Below are positions 1 through 9,400 of a stretch of DNA of 21,237 nucleotides, in pieces; positions within the stretch are counted from its first letter, which is position 1; each line of letters starts with the position of its first letter. The notes below the pieces were generated by a model, which searched no databases, had not been told where the DNA came from, and saw only the letters and a list, made by a program, of their open reading frames with translations. The translations under genes were made by a program, and so were the position numbers. Source of the DNA: Azolla pinnata (taxonomy: Eukaryota > Streptophyta > Polypodiopsida > Salviniales > Salviniaceae); assembly GCA_037176905.1 (NCBI GenBank), contig JBBBWG010010923.1, positions 1 through 21,237 on the forward strand, in the 5' to 3' direction.

Positions 1-54
1 ATCGCATTGCGGTGACGCAAAAGGAGCGAAAGATTTGTGGTGTATGCCGACGGG

Positions 55-1475
55 AAAAAGCCCTTGATCTCATCGCATGAATACTCCTAAACTTAACTTA
101 ATCCATGATGCATTAAGCCCTTGATCTCATCGCACGGATACTCCTAAACCTAAACTTAACTTAATCCATGATGCAATAAGCCCTTGATCTCATCGCATGA
201 ATACTCCTAAACCTAACTTAATCCACGATGCATTAAGCCCTTGAACTCATCGCACGAATACTCCTAAACCTAAAGTTAACTTAATCCATGATGTATTAAG
301 CCCTTGATCTCATCGCATGAATACTCCTAAACCTAACTTAATCCATGATGCATTAAGCCCTTGATCTCATCACATGAAAGCTCCTTAACCTAAACCTAAC
401 TTAATCCATGATGCATTAAGCCCTTGATCTCATCGCACGAATACTCCCAAACCTAACTTAAGCCATCCTATCCACCCACCCATCCTATCAAGCTTGCCCT
501 TAATCTCATCACATGAATGCTCCTCCAACAACTATTTACTTTTAATCCATCCATGAACTCCTAAACCTAACTAATCCATCCATCCATGAGGCCCTTGATC
601 TCATCGCACGAATGCTCCTCTACTACAACTAGTTACTGAATGCATCCATGAAGCCCTTGATCTCATCACTCATCACATGAATGTTCCTAAACCTAGCTTA
701 ATCCATCAGTTCATGAAGCCCTTGATCTCATCACTCATCCCATGAATGCTCCTAAACCTAGCTTAATCCATCAGTTCATGAAGCCCCTGATCTCATCACT
801 CATCACATGAATATGCTCCTAAACCTAGCTTAATCCATCAGTTCATGAAGGCCCTTGATCTCGTCACTCATCGCATGAACGTTCCTAAACCTAGCTTAAT
901 CCATCAACTCATGAAGGCCCTTGATCTCATCACTCATCAATCACATGAATGTTCCTAAACCTAGCTTAACCCATCAACTCATGAAGCCCTTGACCTCATC
1001 ACATGAATGCTTTTTCCTACTCCATGAAACGAAGCCCTTTGATCTCATCACAATGAATGCTTTTTCCTACTCCATGAAATGAAGCCCTTGCTCTCATCAC
1101 AGGAATTCCCTTGATCTCATCACAATGAATGCTTTTTCCTACTCCATGAAATGAAGCCCTTGCTCTCATCACAGGAATTCCCTTGATTCTCATCACAATG
1201 AATGCGTTTCCTACACCAAGAAGCCCTTGCTTCTCACTCATCACAGTGAATGCGTTTCCTACTCCAAGAAGCCCTTGATTCTCACTCATCACAGTGAATG
1301 CGTTTCCTACTCCAAGAAGCCCTTGATTCTCATCACAATGAATGCGTTTCCTACTCCAAGAAGCCCTTGATTCTCATCACAATGAATGCGTTTCCTACTC
1401 CATGAAATGAAGCCCTTGCTCTCACCACATGAATGCTCCTAAACCTAAACTGAATCCATCCATGAAGCCCTTAAA
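55..1475. repeat. Satellite-like tandem array, about 60-bp unit
   Basis: About two dozen diverged copies of a unit that begins near GCCCTTGATCTCATC and continues with a CCTAAACCTAACTTAATCC-like stretch. In the left part (to about 480) spacing is close to 60 bp and copies are very similar. From about 590 to 980 a related 66-bp form appears with CTAGCTTAATCCATCA. From about 1000 a shorter form has TGCTTTTTCCTACTCCATGAA or TGCGTTTCCTACTCCAAGAA. The stepwise change suggests local amplification of variant units. The array reaches almost to the start of the window, so its full length is unknown. No protein is expected here; an open frame on the minus strand (1017-1292) only repeats the unit. Confidence 0.9.
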
Positions 1476-1493
1476 AATCTGTCCACAGCAGAC

Positions 1494-2225
1494 CTAGAGA
1501 AGGAAAAGACAGAAAGCAAAGGAGGAGAACTTACAATCTTCAGGAGGAGGAGGAGGAGGAGGAGGAGGAGGAGGCGGAGGAGGAGGATCGGCTGCTGGTT
1601 TAGCCGGTTCCTCCTGCGCAGGTTTCGCCTCGGATTTCTTCGGATCCCCGCCATCTGCTTTGGCATCTTCTGCAGGCTTCGCCTTCTCCCCTTCGGCAGC
1701 AGGCTTCTCCTTCTCCCCTTCGCCGCCAGGTTTCGCATCAGCACCGCCGCCTTCAGACGGCTTCGCATCTCCATCGCCATCTCCTCCTTTGCCTCCTCCT
1801 CCTCCTTCGGCGGCTCCTGCTGCTGCTGCTGCTGCTGGCTTCTCAGGCTCCGCTGCTGCTGCTGCCGGGGCTGGAGGCGGCGGAGCAGGAGGCTTGGGAG
1901 GCGCCTCGATGTCTCCATCGATGCAGCTCCCGCACCTCCGCTCGATCCACCCCTCGAAGTCGTACTCCGAGACTCCGCTCCAGTGCCGCCCCATGCACAT
2001 CCTCCCCACGATCGCCGCCGCCACGCCCAGCACCAGCACCAGCCCCACCACCAGCAGCAGCGGCCCCATCGCCGCCGAGGTCGTGCTCGCGGCCGCAGCA
2101 GCGGCGGCCGACGATGAAGAAGACGAAGGAAAAGAAGAAGAAGAAGAAGAAGAAGAAGATGCTGAGCTCGATCCCGACGTGCTCACGGTGGCGCGCGTCG
2201 TTGTCGCCAGGGCCTGCAGAAACAT
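1494..2225 (-). CDS. Small single-pass membrane protein with YDFEGWIERRCGSCIDG motif and low-complexity tail
   Basis: I cannot name a function. From the ATG at 2069-2067 the protein opens with a membrane segment (MGPLLLVVGLVLVLGVAAAI, residues 1-20), then basic and Cys residues (VGRMCMGRHW). It continues with a compact motif EYDFEGWIERRCGSCIDGD that I recognise from short uncharacterised plant membrane proteins. The rest is an Ala/Pro/Gly/Lys/Glu-rich tail ending in about 15 prolines encoded by a CCT/CCG tract. An earlier in-frame ATG (2225-2223) would add 52 Ser/Thr/Ala-rich residues and is used for the limits here. The frame is open to 2483, but that part is repeat-encoded Leu/Thr and probably leader. 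The 3' end is uncertain: reading through gives a stop at 1496-1494, but a good donor (GTAAGT, 1534-1529) would splice after 1535 to an unseen exon. The gene is likely real; start and end are not settled. Confidence 0.6.
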   Translation of the reverse strand: MFLQALATTTRATVSTSGSSSASSSSSSSSSFPSSSSSSAAAAAAASTTSAAMGPLLLVVGLVLVLGVAAAIVGRMCMGRHWSGVSEYDFEGWIERRCGSCIDGDIEAPPKPPAPPPPAPAAAAAEPEKPAAAAAAGAAEGGGGGKGGDGDGDAKPSEGGGADAKPGGEGEKEKPAAEGEKAKPAEDAKADGGDPKKSEAKPAQEEPAKPAADPPPPPPPPPPPPPPPEDCKFSSFAFCLFLL

Positions 2226-2238
2226 GTCCCCTGGCCTC

Positions 2239-2240
2239 GA

Positions 2241-2272
<32 letters not shown>
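2239..2272. repeat. GTC trinucleotide microsatellite
   Basis: About eleven GTC (minus strand GAC) units. They lie in or just upstream of the N-terminus of the minus-strand membrane-protein gene and would encode poly-Thr in its extended frame. Confidence 0.85.
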
Positions 2273-2290
2273 TCAGCATCAGCAGCAGCA

Positions 2291-2390
2291 GGATCATGAG
2301 CTTCCGCAGCAGCAGGATCATGAGCTTCAGCATCAGCAGGATCGTGAGCTTCAGCATCAGCAGGATCGTGAGCTTCAGCAGCAGCAGCAG
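2291..2390. repeat. 24-bp tandem repeat of GAGCTTCAGCATCAGCAGGATC type
   Basis: Four related copies of a 24-bp unit grade into plain CAG/AGC repeats. A multiple of three keeps frames open on both strands and produces the artificial Leu-rich stretch upstream of the membrane-protein gene. Confidence 0.8.
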
Positions 2391-2484
2391 CGGAAGCAGA
2401 AGCAGCGACAGCGTGCCATGGCTCGCGTCTCGAGATGAGGGTGATGGAAGAGGAAGGATGATGATGCTGCTGCTGCTGCTCAAA

Positions 2485-2850
2485 GGAAGAAAGAAAGAAA
2501 GAAGAAGAAGAGTGAAGAAGAAGAAGATGAATGAATGAATGAATGAAGAATGAAGAAGAAGAAGAAGAATGAAGAATGAAGAATGAAGAAGATGAATGAA
2601 GAGTGAAGAAGAAGAAGAAGAAGAAGAAGAATGAAGAATGAAGAAGAAGAAGAAGAAGAAGAAGAATGAAGAATGAAGAATGAAGAAGAAGAGTGAAAAT
2701 GCTTAAGAAGAAGAAGAAGAAGAATGAAGAATGAAGAATGAAGAATGAAGAAGAGTGAAAAATGCTTAAGAAGAAGATGATGATGATGATGAATGATGAT
2801 GGAGAATGAAGATTGAAGATTGAAGAATGAAGAAGAAGAGGAATCAATCT
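2485..2850. repeat. GAA / GAATGAA-rich purine tract
   Basis: About 360 bp almost purely purine on the plus strand, made of GAA, GAATGAA and GATGAA units. On the minus strand it is a long TTC pyrimidine tract upstream of the membrane-protein gene, so it could be leader or promoter. Uninterrupted GAA runs of up to about nine units are present. A smaller GAA run lies at 2127-2158, inside the same gene's Ser-rich N-terminal region. Confidence 0.9.
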
Positions 2851-4530
2851 CATCTCATCACCTCGGGGCAGCACTCTCGACTACGAGTACACACGCAGTA
2901 GGATCAGATGGACAGGCGGACGCAGCTCAGATGAGGCCGGCCGAGAGATTCAGGCTTTTTTACAACGTGGGGTTCGATTTGATTCGGAGGCGAACAGATT
3001 TGACATGACAGACTTTGGGCATTGGTTGGAAACCTGCTCTGTTTCGGGGTCTTCCAAATGTATGTATGTATGTATATATTGTTTCTTAGGTGGCTTTTTT
3101 TAAGCGCGGAAGCAGCAAGCAGCTAGCAAAGCAGCCTTGTGCTGTGCCTATCCCCTGGAACGGAATCTTCAGGCAGCAGCAGCAGGTAGCTAGCTAGCTG
3201 CTGCTACTGGCCGCGAACGAGTTACAGTTTGTTTTGTTACTGTGTATAAGGGCTCTAGAAATCACATTGCGTCAACATCCGTGAGGATTCTCGCCTTTTT
3301 CCATCAGGGCTGCTAAGCTGCCTACCTACCCACTTAACTGCACACTCTGGCAAAAACATAAACAGAAAAAGAAAAGAGAGATAGAAAGAGAGAAAAGGCT
3401 GCGCAAGGCGTACCTCCTCCTTGCCTGTAAGCGCCCTTATGAATTATTTGAGAGGCATGCCCGAATTCGAGCGCGAGATGACGCCAGATGAATCTTGTCT
3501 CTGTGGGAACTGCTTCATACTGATCCTGGCCTGCAGAAGCCAACTGTCTGGGGCCTCATCAGAATCAAATTGTCTTGGCGTCATCGGATCGACTGTTTGT
3601 TGATGGGCTCTCTCGCTCTCTCAATCTCTCGTGACGAGTTATCGTTATCGGGTTGGCCAGAAATGATGGGGCCAGAGATTTAACTGCAGTGTATGCAGTA
3701 TGCCCTTTGGGCCCCAGTCCACATGTGGCTTGTACCATGAAAGATTGGGAGCGCTGACAGACAGATGGAGCAGTGTGAGAACAGCTGACAAAGCTGTTTC
3801 TCCTGTCTTCATGATCCGAGCGACAAGAATGATGTTTTGGTGCTATTATCACGGCCGCAGGGAGGGCTTGTACGCTCTCTGCTGCGCTCCCAGAGAAAGA
3901 GGAGATGCAAAGAGACTCGTGCAATGTTAAACGGACCGACATGCAGAAACCTCAGGCTTTTTAGCGTTTTGGGTTGATCAACGGTGTGAAAAAAAGGGGT
4001 ATTTTTTACATACACACAGGCTTGGAACCACTAACTACTAACACTTTGGCACGCATGTGGGACAGTTGTTCAGAACTCGACGATTTTAACAAGTTGGAAA
4101 CTTTAGGTGCATCTCATCCATTGCGCTAACAGGGTTTCGATCTCCCCCCGCTGAGGAGGATGCCCCTCGTGTGAGAGCCATGCACAGAAATGAAATACAA
4201 GAGAGAAACAAAGAAGCAGAAGAATGATACGGAAAAACTTGATGGAATTAACTGTAGCCAGGGATAGATAGTCGGGCGCCGCTTGCTTACAGAAGAAGCC
4301 TGAGGGCATCGAACAGAAAGAGTATTCGAAGCTCGAGCTCAATCAAAAGCTTTCCCCCGGGACAAATGTAGCTAGCTAGCTTCATGGACATTATTATTAT
4401 ACACTCGACGATTGCACTGAAACAGACCTTCTGCACTCGGCATCGATCATTATTATACAGTCGGAAAGGGCCCTCTATCTAGTATATCTGGAGATGATGA
4501 CTAAGAGAGTCTCTCTACACAAGTCAGCAA
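2851..4530. other. Spacer without recognisable gene
   Basis: Mixed-composition sequence with only short, overlapping open frames on both strands and no protein family I can recognise. It contains a short TATG microsatellite (about 3058-3078), CAGCAG and TAGC repeats near 3170-3200, and several TTATTATTATA stretches near 4390-4460. It holds the 5' side of the minus-strand membrane-protein gene, but I see no clear promoter element. Confidence 0.6.
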
Positions 4531-4729
4531 GGCATGTTGAAGAGCACGGATGGCGGCAGAATCGGCAGGTGGAGGGGTAGCGGGAAAGGCGCGTAAGAGC
4601 CATCCTCGATCGACACTCGGATCGCCGTCTTGATCCACAGGGAGCCAGACCTCGTGATGGATCCCAGCGACGAGACGATCTTCGCGAGTTCCCCTCTAGA
4701 AATCGGCAGATGTCTGCATCGATTCTGAA
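4531..4729 (-). pseudogene. Probable EF-hand (calmodulin-like) protein pseudogene
   Basis: On the minus strand, consecutive pieces match two EF-hands in order but in changing frames. FRIDAD (4729-4712) looks like the start of a first calcium loop. ISRGELAKIVSSLGS (4703-4659) looks like its end and exit helix. HEVWLPVDQDGD (4656-4621) looks like the entry to a second loop, and VSIEDG (4616-4599) like its end. A linker/next-helix-like piece, AAIRALQHAL, follows (about 4560-4531). The gaps between pieces are 8, 2 and 4 bases where an intact gene would have multiples of three; the first loop lacks its DGDGR core. Calmodulin-like proteins bind Ca2+ through Asp-rich 12-residue loops; here both loops are damaged. 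Upstream, repeats (CTCCTG, CATCTC) replace any clear N-terminus. Family assignment rests on motif reading by eye, so it is tentative. Confidence 0.42.
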
Positions 4730-4742
4730 CAATCGTCGTCTT

Positions 4743-4798
4743 TCTCCTGCTCCTGCTCCTGCTCTTGCTCCTCCATCTCCATCTCCATCTCCATCGCC
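4743..4798. repeat. CTCCTG and CATCTC hexamer tracts
   Basis: Four to five CTCCTG-like units are followed by about four CATCTC-like units. They directly adjoin the 5' side of the EF-hand-like relic on the minus strand and may have replaced or expanded its N-terminal coding part. Confidence 0.8.
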
Positions 4799-4904
4799 TG
4801 ATCCACAATCGTTGCCTCTGGATTCTCGTCGCTCGCAACAGCACGCAGAGGCCAGCCTCGACCAGATCATCTGCTTCCGGAAGCCTCCCGTATTCATGCT
4901 CCTC

Positions 4905-4917
4905 AGAAGAAGAAGAA

Positions 4918-4949
<32 letters not shown>
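4905..4949. repeat. GAA then GAT microsatellite
   Basis: A short GAA run is followed by about ten GAT/ATG units. All frames stay open on both strands, giving artificial poly-Asp, poly-Met, poly-Ser or poly-His open frames nearby. Confidence 0.9.
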
Positions 4950-6446
4950 GGCAAGAGGAACTGAGAAGCATGTCGAGAATGGTACCCTGGCTAGGCAATT
5001 GCAGTCAGACATTGCGCGACGCATCTCTACACCATCATCGCCATCATCCCCATCGATTGCATCGATCACCATTTGGCCTTGCATGCGGGGCCACGACCGA
5101 GCTTCCGTCTATGCGCAGACATCAAGCCCATCATCGTTCACAACCAAATGCGAGTCTGGATCGCAGAGCATCTACAAGGGCTCTGTAGCAGAATGTTTTT
5201 CTGGCTTCGCATTTAAAACCGCCCCCTTCCCTCTGCTCTTCGTTATTATGCATACGAAACCCACGTATAATGCATGAGCGAGTCGGTGCCCCGAAGCTCT
5301 GGGGCTCCGAGGATGCAGTACAGATACGCGTGCCGAATGCATGAGCTTCTTAGGGCTCTGTGTGTCCTTAGGTCGTGCGTCAAACTCTGAATGTGCCCAA
5401 ATCGATATACCTTCGCATTGGCATCAACCGTGGCACATATAGACAATTTAATTACTGTGGTGAGTGCTAGATTAGCAGCTTAATTTGGCTTAGAATTTGT
5501 TGGATTATGAGCTCAAAACTCATGGAAATCCTTTTCCACTAATCAATCAGCATCAAGACCCACTTGAGGCTTAACCCAAACTTAAAGACCATCGTGCATG
5601 TCTCCCCCACCTTGCAATGCATTCAATTCATTTCCCTGATGCAAGATGACTTTAGGGTTTGGGGTTTTAACCCTAAACCCTAAACTATTCAGATACTCTT
5701 CCTGTGAAACGTGTCCCAAAGTGCATCACAAATTTCCCAAAAACAATTCGGTCATTACTTCGCTTCAATGGCCGCTCTTATACATGCACTCATGTAGGTG
5801 GATCATCCGAACTTCAAATTAGATGAAGACACTAAAAATTCAAATGCTTCCCATGAAGCCGAAGAGAAGTTAGACCTTGTATAGTTATCGCCCCAAATCT
5901 TAAAACAGTTTCAACAAACGAAAGAATTTGATTGATATGATGCCAAAAGCAACTATCCAAAGGCCACCAACAAGATTTGATACCTGATCAAACTCTTAAC
6001 TTCAAGAATACAACAAGGTTTCACCTTGTAACTGTAATAAAACTGTAAATGGCAAAACCCAAGAAGCTTTCCACAAAAATCTTGACTTTAAGCCATCCGC
6101 CCAATGAATGCTACCTATATCTACTCAATATACTACTCTTAATGGCTATAACTCTAGAGAGAATTACAAATTAATATTATATATATAAAACTAGCACAAC
6201 ATGAATAGCTTACTAACTTAATACTCCATATCACGCTTCCAATAAACAACACAAAAAACACACTTTTGGTTTACTTCCAAAACATCGACATTTTTTACAA
6301 AGAACAAGCTTCTATACACTCGTCATTATAAGTTTAACCTGTATACATACAGTGCCAGTGGCAACCTTTCACTACCTAATAGAAACTCATACGACAAGTC
6401 CGGCAAACGACAGAAGGTACCACTTTACAACAATTTCTTTATTTTG
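4950..6446. other. AT-rich spacer downstream of the PI31 gene
   Basis: No coding region recognised. The right-hand part should contain the 3' untranslated region of the minus-strand PI31-like gene. A TTTATT (minus AATAAA) lies at 6438-6443 but is too close to the stop codon to be the usual polyadenylation signal, so the transcript end is not determined. From about 5450 rightward the sequence is AT-rich and has no long repeats apart from the inverted telomere motif at 5651-5684. Confidence 0.55.
5651..5684. repeat. Short inverted interstitial telomere motif
   Basis: TTTAGGGTTTGGGGTTTTAA runs straight into CCCTAAACCCTAAA. The G-rich plant telomere motif is followed after a few bases by its C-rich complement, making a small near-palindrome in the spacer downstream of the PI31-like gene. 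Confidence 0.85.
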
Positions 6447-9400
6447 TCAAAAAGGTTTGAAGTGCTCCAAATCCGGATGTGTTCCACCAGGAGGCCTCCT
6501 TGTTCTGCTAGACCAAATTTTAATGATTAGACCATTGGTTTCATAGATGCAGAAAGAAATACCCATCTATTTTAGTTATTGATTCTGGAGTAATGGAAAC
6601 AAGTCCTCGGGTACTCAGGCATCTCAAAATATTGGGATATTCAGGTAAATATGCCAAATAGGAGGCAGGGTTCAGTATTTGTTTTCAAGTTTTAAGCTAA
6701 ATTCAAGAGAAACTTACCCGGCAAAACGATCAGGCTCAAAACCAGGAACCCCAGGAGGGCCAAAGGGGTCAAATCTCGCTCCTGGTGGTATCGTCCCTCT
6801 ATATATATATATATATAATGCATATAAACACGCTGGAGATTATTACATTTTACACACATATATATCATGTAAGAACCATTTTGATGGCATGGGACAAATG
6901 TGACAGCGACAGACAAGACAGATTTTATTATTCTCAAAAGTCCAATAGGATTGAAGTGCAATCCTTTCCGTCAATCCTAGCCTTCCCAAAGAAACATGAA
7001 AACCTCTAGATTATATTTCATTCATTTCTTTTCTCTTCTTCTTTCCTATTTCTGTTTGAAATTGAGTACGACAAACTTTTTCACATTACATCAATCGCAC
7101 ATAAATAACATTACATTTGTTGACGTACATGTTTGCTTACTTTTCATTACATGCTATGCTGACATAAAACTTGTGGTACATATGATGCGCATGTTCCAGC
7201 TACATGAGGTTGTTGCATGACAAATACGCAAGAGTTATCTTGCCAGACGCATCTTAAGAAGCTAAGTCATTTGTGAGCACCCTCCCTAACTATTAACACA
7301 ACCCTCACCATTTTTCAAGCGCCATGTTCAATATGTGAACGTTTTTCTATAATGAAAAACGAATTAAACAGTTCTAGAAATGACGCTTTCTCATTATCTT
7401 TGTTGCTTGCAGGGCATTCAAAATCACAAAAGTGGCACTTTCTAGCGTTAACATGGCAGAAACATGGTCATTACACTGCCTACATAGCTTTCATGAGGGG
7501 TTGCCATTCAATCTCGTAGTGCTAAAGCGGTGATGACACACAAACCCCATGCATTTTGTGACATGATAGATATTTGCATCACCACCAATGGCGAGGGCAA
7601 AATTGCACTTGTGCTCTCACATGGGAAAGCCATGGAGGAATGGCACCACTGATGGTGAGATGGACAGAGGAGAAAAGGGAGAGGATGTGCATGCAGCAAA
7701 AATAAGCAACACTGCTGCTCTTGTGACGGCCAATAAACCTGCCAGCCACAACACTGTTGTGGCAGTGCAAAAGCGAGAGTGCACAACAGCATCTCTCAGC
7801 ATTTGGTAATTGTCAAACCCTAAGCCACCATGTTGGGCACCAGAAAGCGCAACTTTGAGTGCCACAGGAGTAATGGCAAAATCAAGCATGTACAATGATA
7901 AAAACGACATCACCATAACCCCTTTCATTGTTCTTTTTTAAAAATGCAGCCTATATGGCAAGGATAGCACTCATAGATAGCTAAAGAGCTTTACAAACGA
8001 CATAGCTAGCAAAGGTGCAAGCAACATGAAAACGCCTGCTCAAGAACCCCTATTGTATGCAAAAAACCTCACATAACTATTAACACACATCATCAATAAT
8101 CTCATATATAATAAATTTGATGTCAATCGCACTTAACATGCACATAAATGAGAAAACTTGAGCATGGCATCAGTCAAAACATGAACATTGTATGATTAAC
8201 GTCATCAAGTTTACATGGAAAGGCAAGAAAAGCAAGCAAACATAAGAAAATTTTAGATATTACTCTGGTACCAATTCTTAAAATTCACTAAACATTAAGC
8301 ATATTAAATGATAAAGACGTTAGAAAAGAAAGAAAGAAGGGTGTTAGTCCACCCAACCGCACCCTAAAGACAATGAGAAAATGCTACGAGTCCCTCTCAG
8401 TTTCCTGAACGGCCGATATAGACTTGTGTGTATCTTGGGTTTAAAGCAAGGAGAGAAATATGTGTTAAAAATACAAAAAAATTGCCACATTGACATAGCC
8501 TCAGCGTAGTAATTTTGACATCCCATAAGGAGGCAACTAGCCTTCTTTTATAGGTTCAAACCCTTGGCCCTTAAATATTTACACTTGGCTACTTGATGAC
8601 AAGTGATCAGGTGATGAGATACTTGAAAGTTATTTACCAACATAAGATTGAAAGTAACTCAATCCATAACCTTCATGCATCATCCCTCATGGATAGTTAT
8701 AGTTACGTTGTAATGCAAATAAATAGGCAATGAAAGTTAAGCTCATAGAAAGGTGTTACAAATGAGACAAGCCAGGGAAGATATGGCAAAGGGCTATTCA
8801 TGTTAGATTCAGTTTTGCTAACACAAAAGATGAGTTAAATACACCCAGCAGATTAGGTTTTGCAATTGTAAGAGAGACTATGGCATTAGAAGGTAGCTTT
8901 CTACTGGTGAAAGCTGATATTGAACCACTATAAGGGCCATACTCAACAATCGATCACAGACTGACCAAAGTAAACAAACTTATCTACGCTTCACAAAATT
9001 AGAAATACAAACAGAAACAAAAATTTGCACAGAATATTAGGTAAGAGCAGATAACTCACCTGCCATCTTGTGGAAATCCTGAAATTCCATAGCCTCTATC
9101 GATGCCCCATCGTGGATCATGTGGTCCTGAAAGTAAAAAACATGTGCTGCCATTTATGAAGCCATAATATTTCATTGAGGTTGATAAAGCTTCCTGAAAG
9201 AAACCATTTGACTGTAGTTTCATTATAATCACTTACCAAGAAGCATGCCACCACTTCCAGGGTCAATCCTATAGCATGCATCCAGAAAATGTGTCACTTG
9301 AAAGTAATGACATAGAATATAAGAAAAATAGATTGATTTGAAAAGAATATGATTCAGTACCTGCTCGGATATACACCAGCTCCTGGTCCAGGAAATAAAT

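Noticed and set aside
1017..1292. Open frame on the minus strand in the left satellite
   Set aside because: It only translates the tandem unit (repeated MRARASFHGVGKSIHCDEIK-type segments) and has no start or splice context.
1660..2538. 292-residue plus-strand open frame
   Set aside because: It is the antisense shadow of the minus-strand membrane-protein gene and flanking microsatellites; Ala/Ser/Pro/Val runs come from trinucleotide repeats.
4475..5277. Several open frames with poly-Ser, poly-His, poly-Met and poly-Asp
   Set aside because: The length comes from the GAT/GAA microsatellite at 4905-4949; only the EF-hand-like pieces to its left have a protein-like pattern.
7508..7928. Overlapping 60-100 residue open frames on both strands
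   Set aside because: They lie inside PI31 intron 8, conflict with each other in frame and show no recognisable domain.
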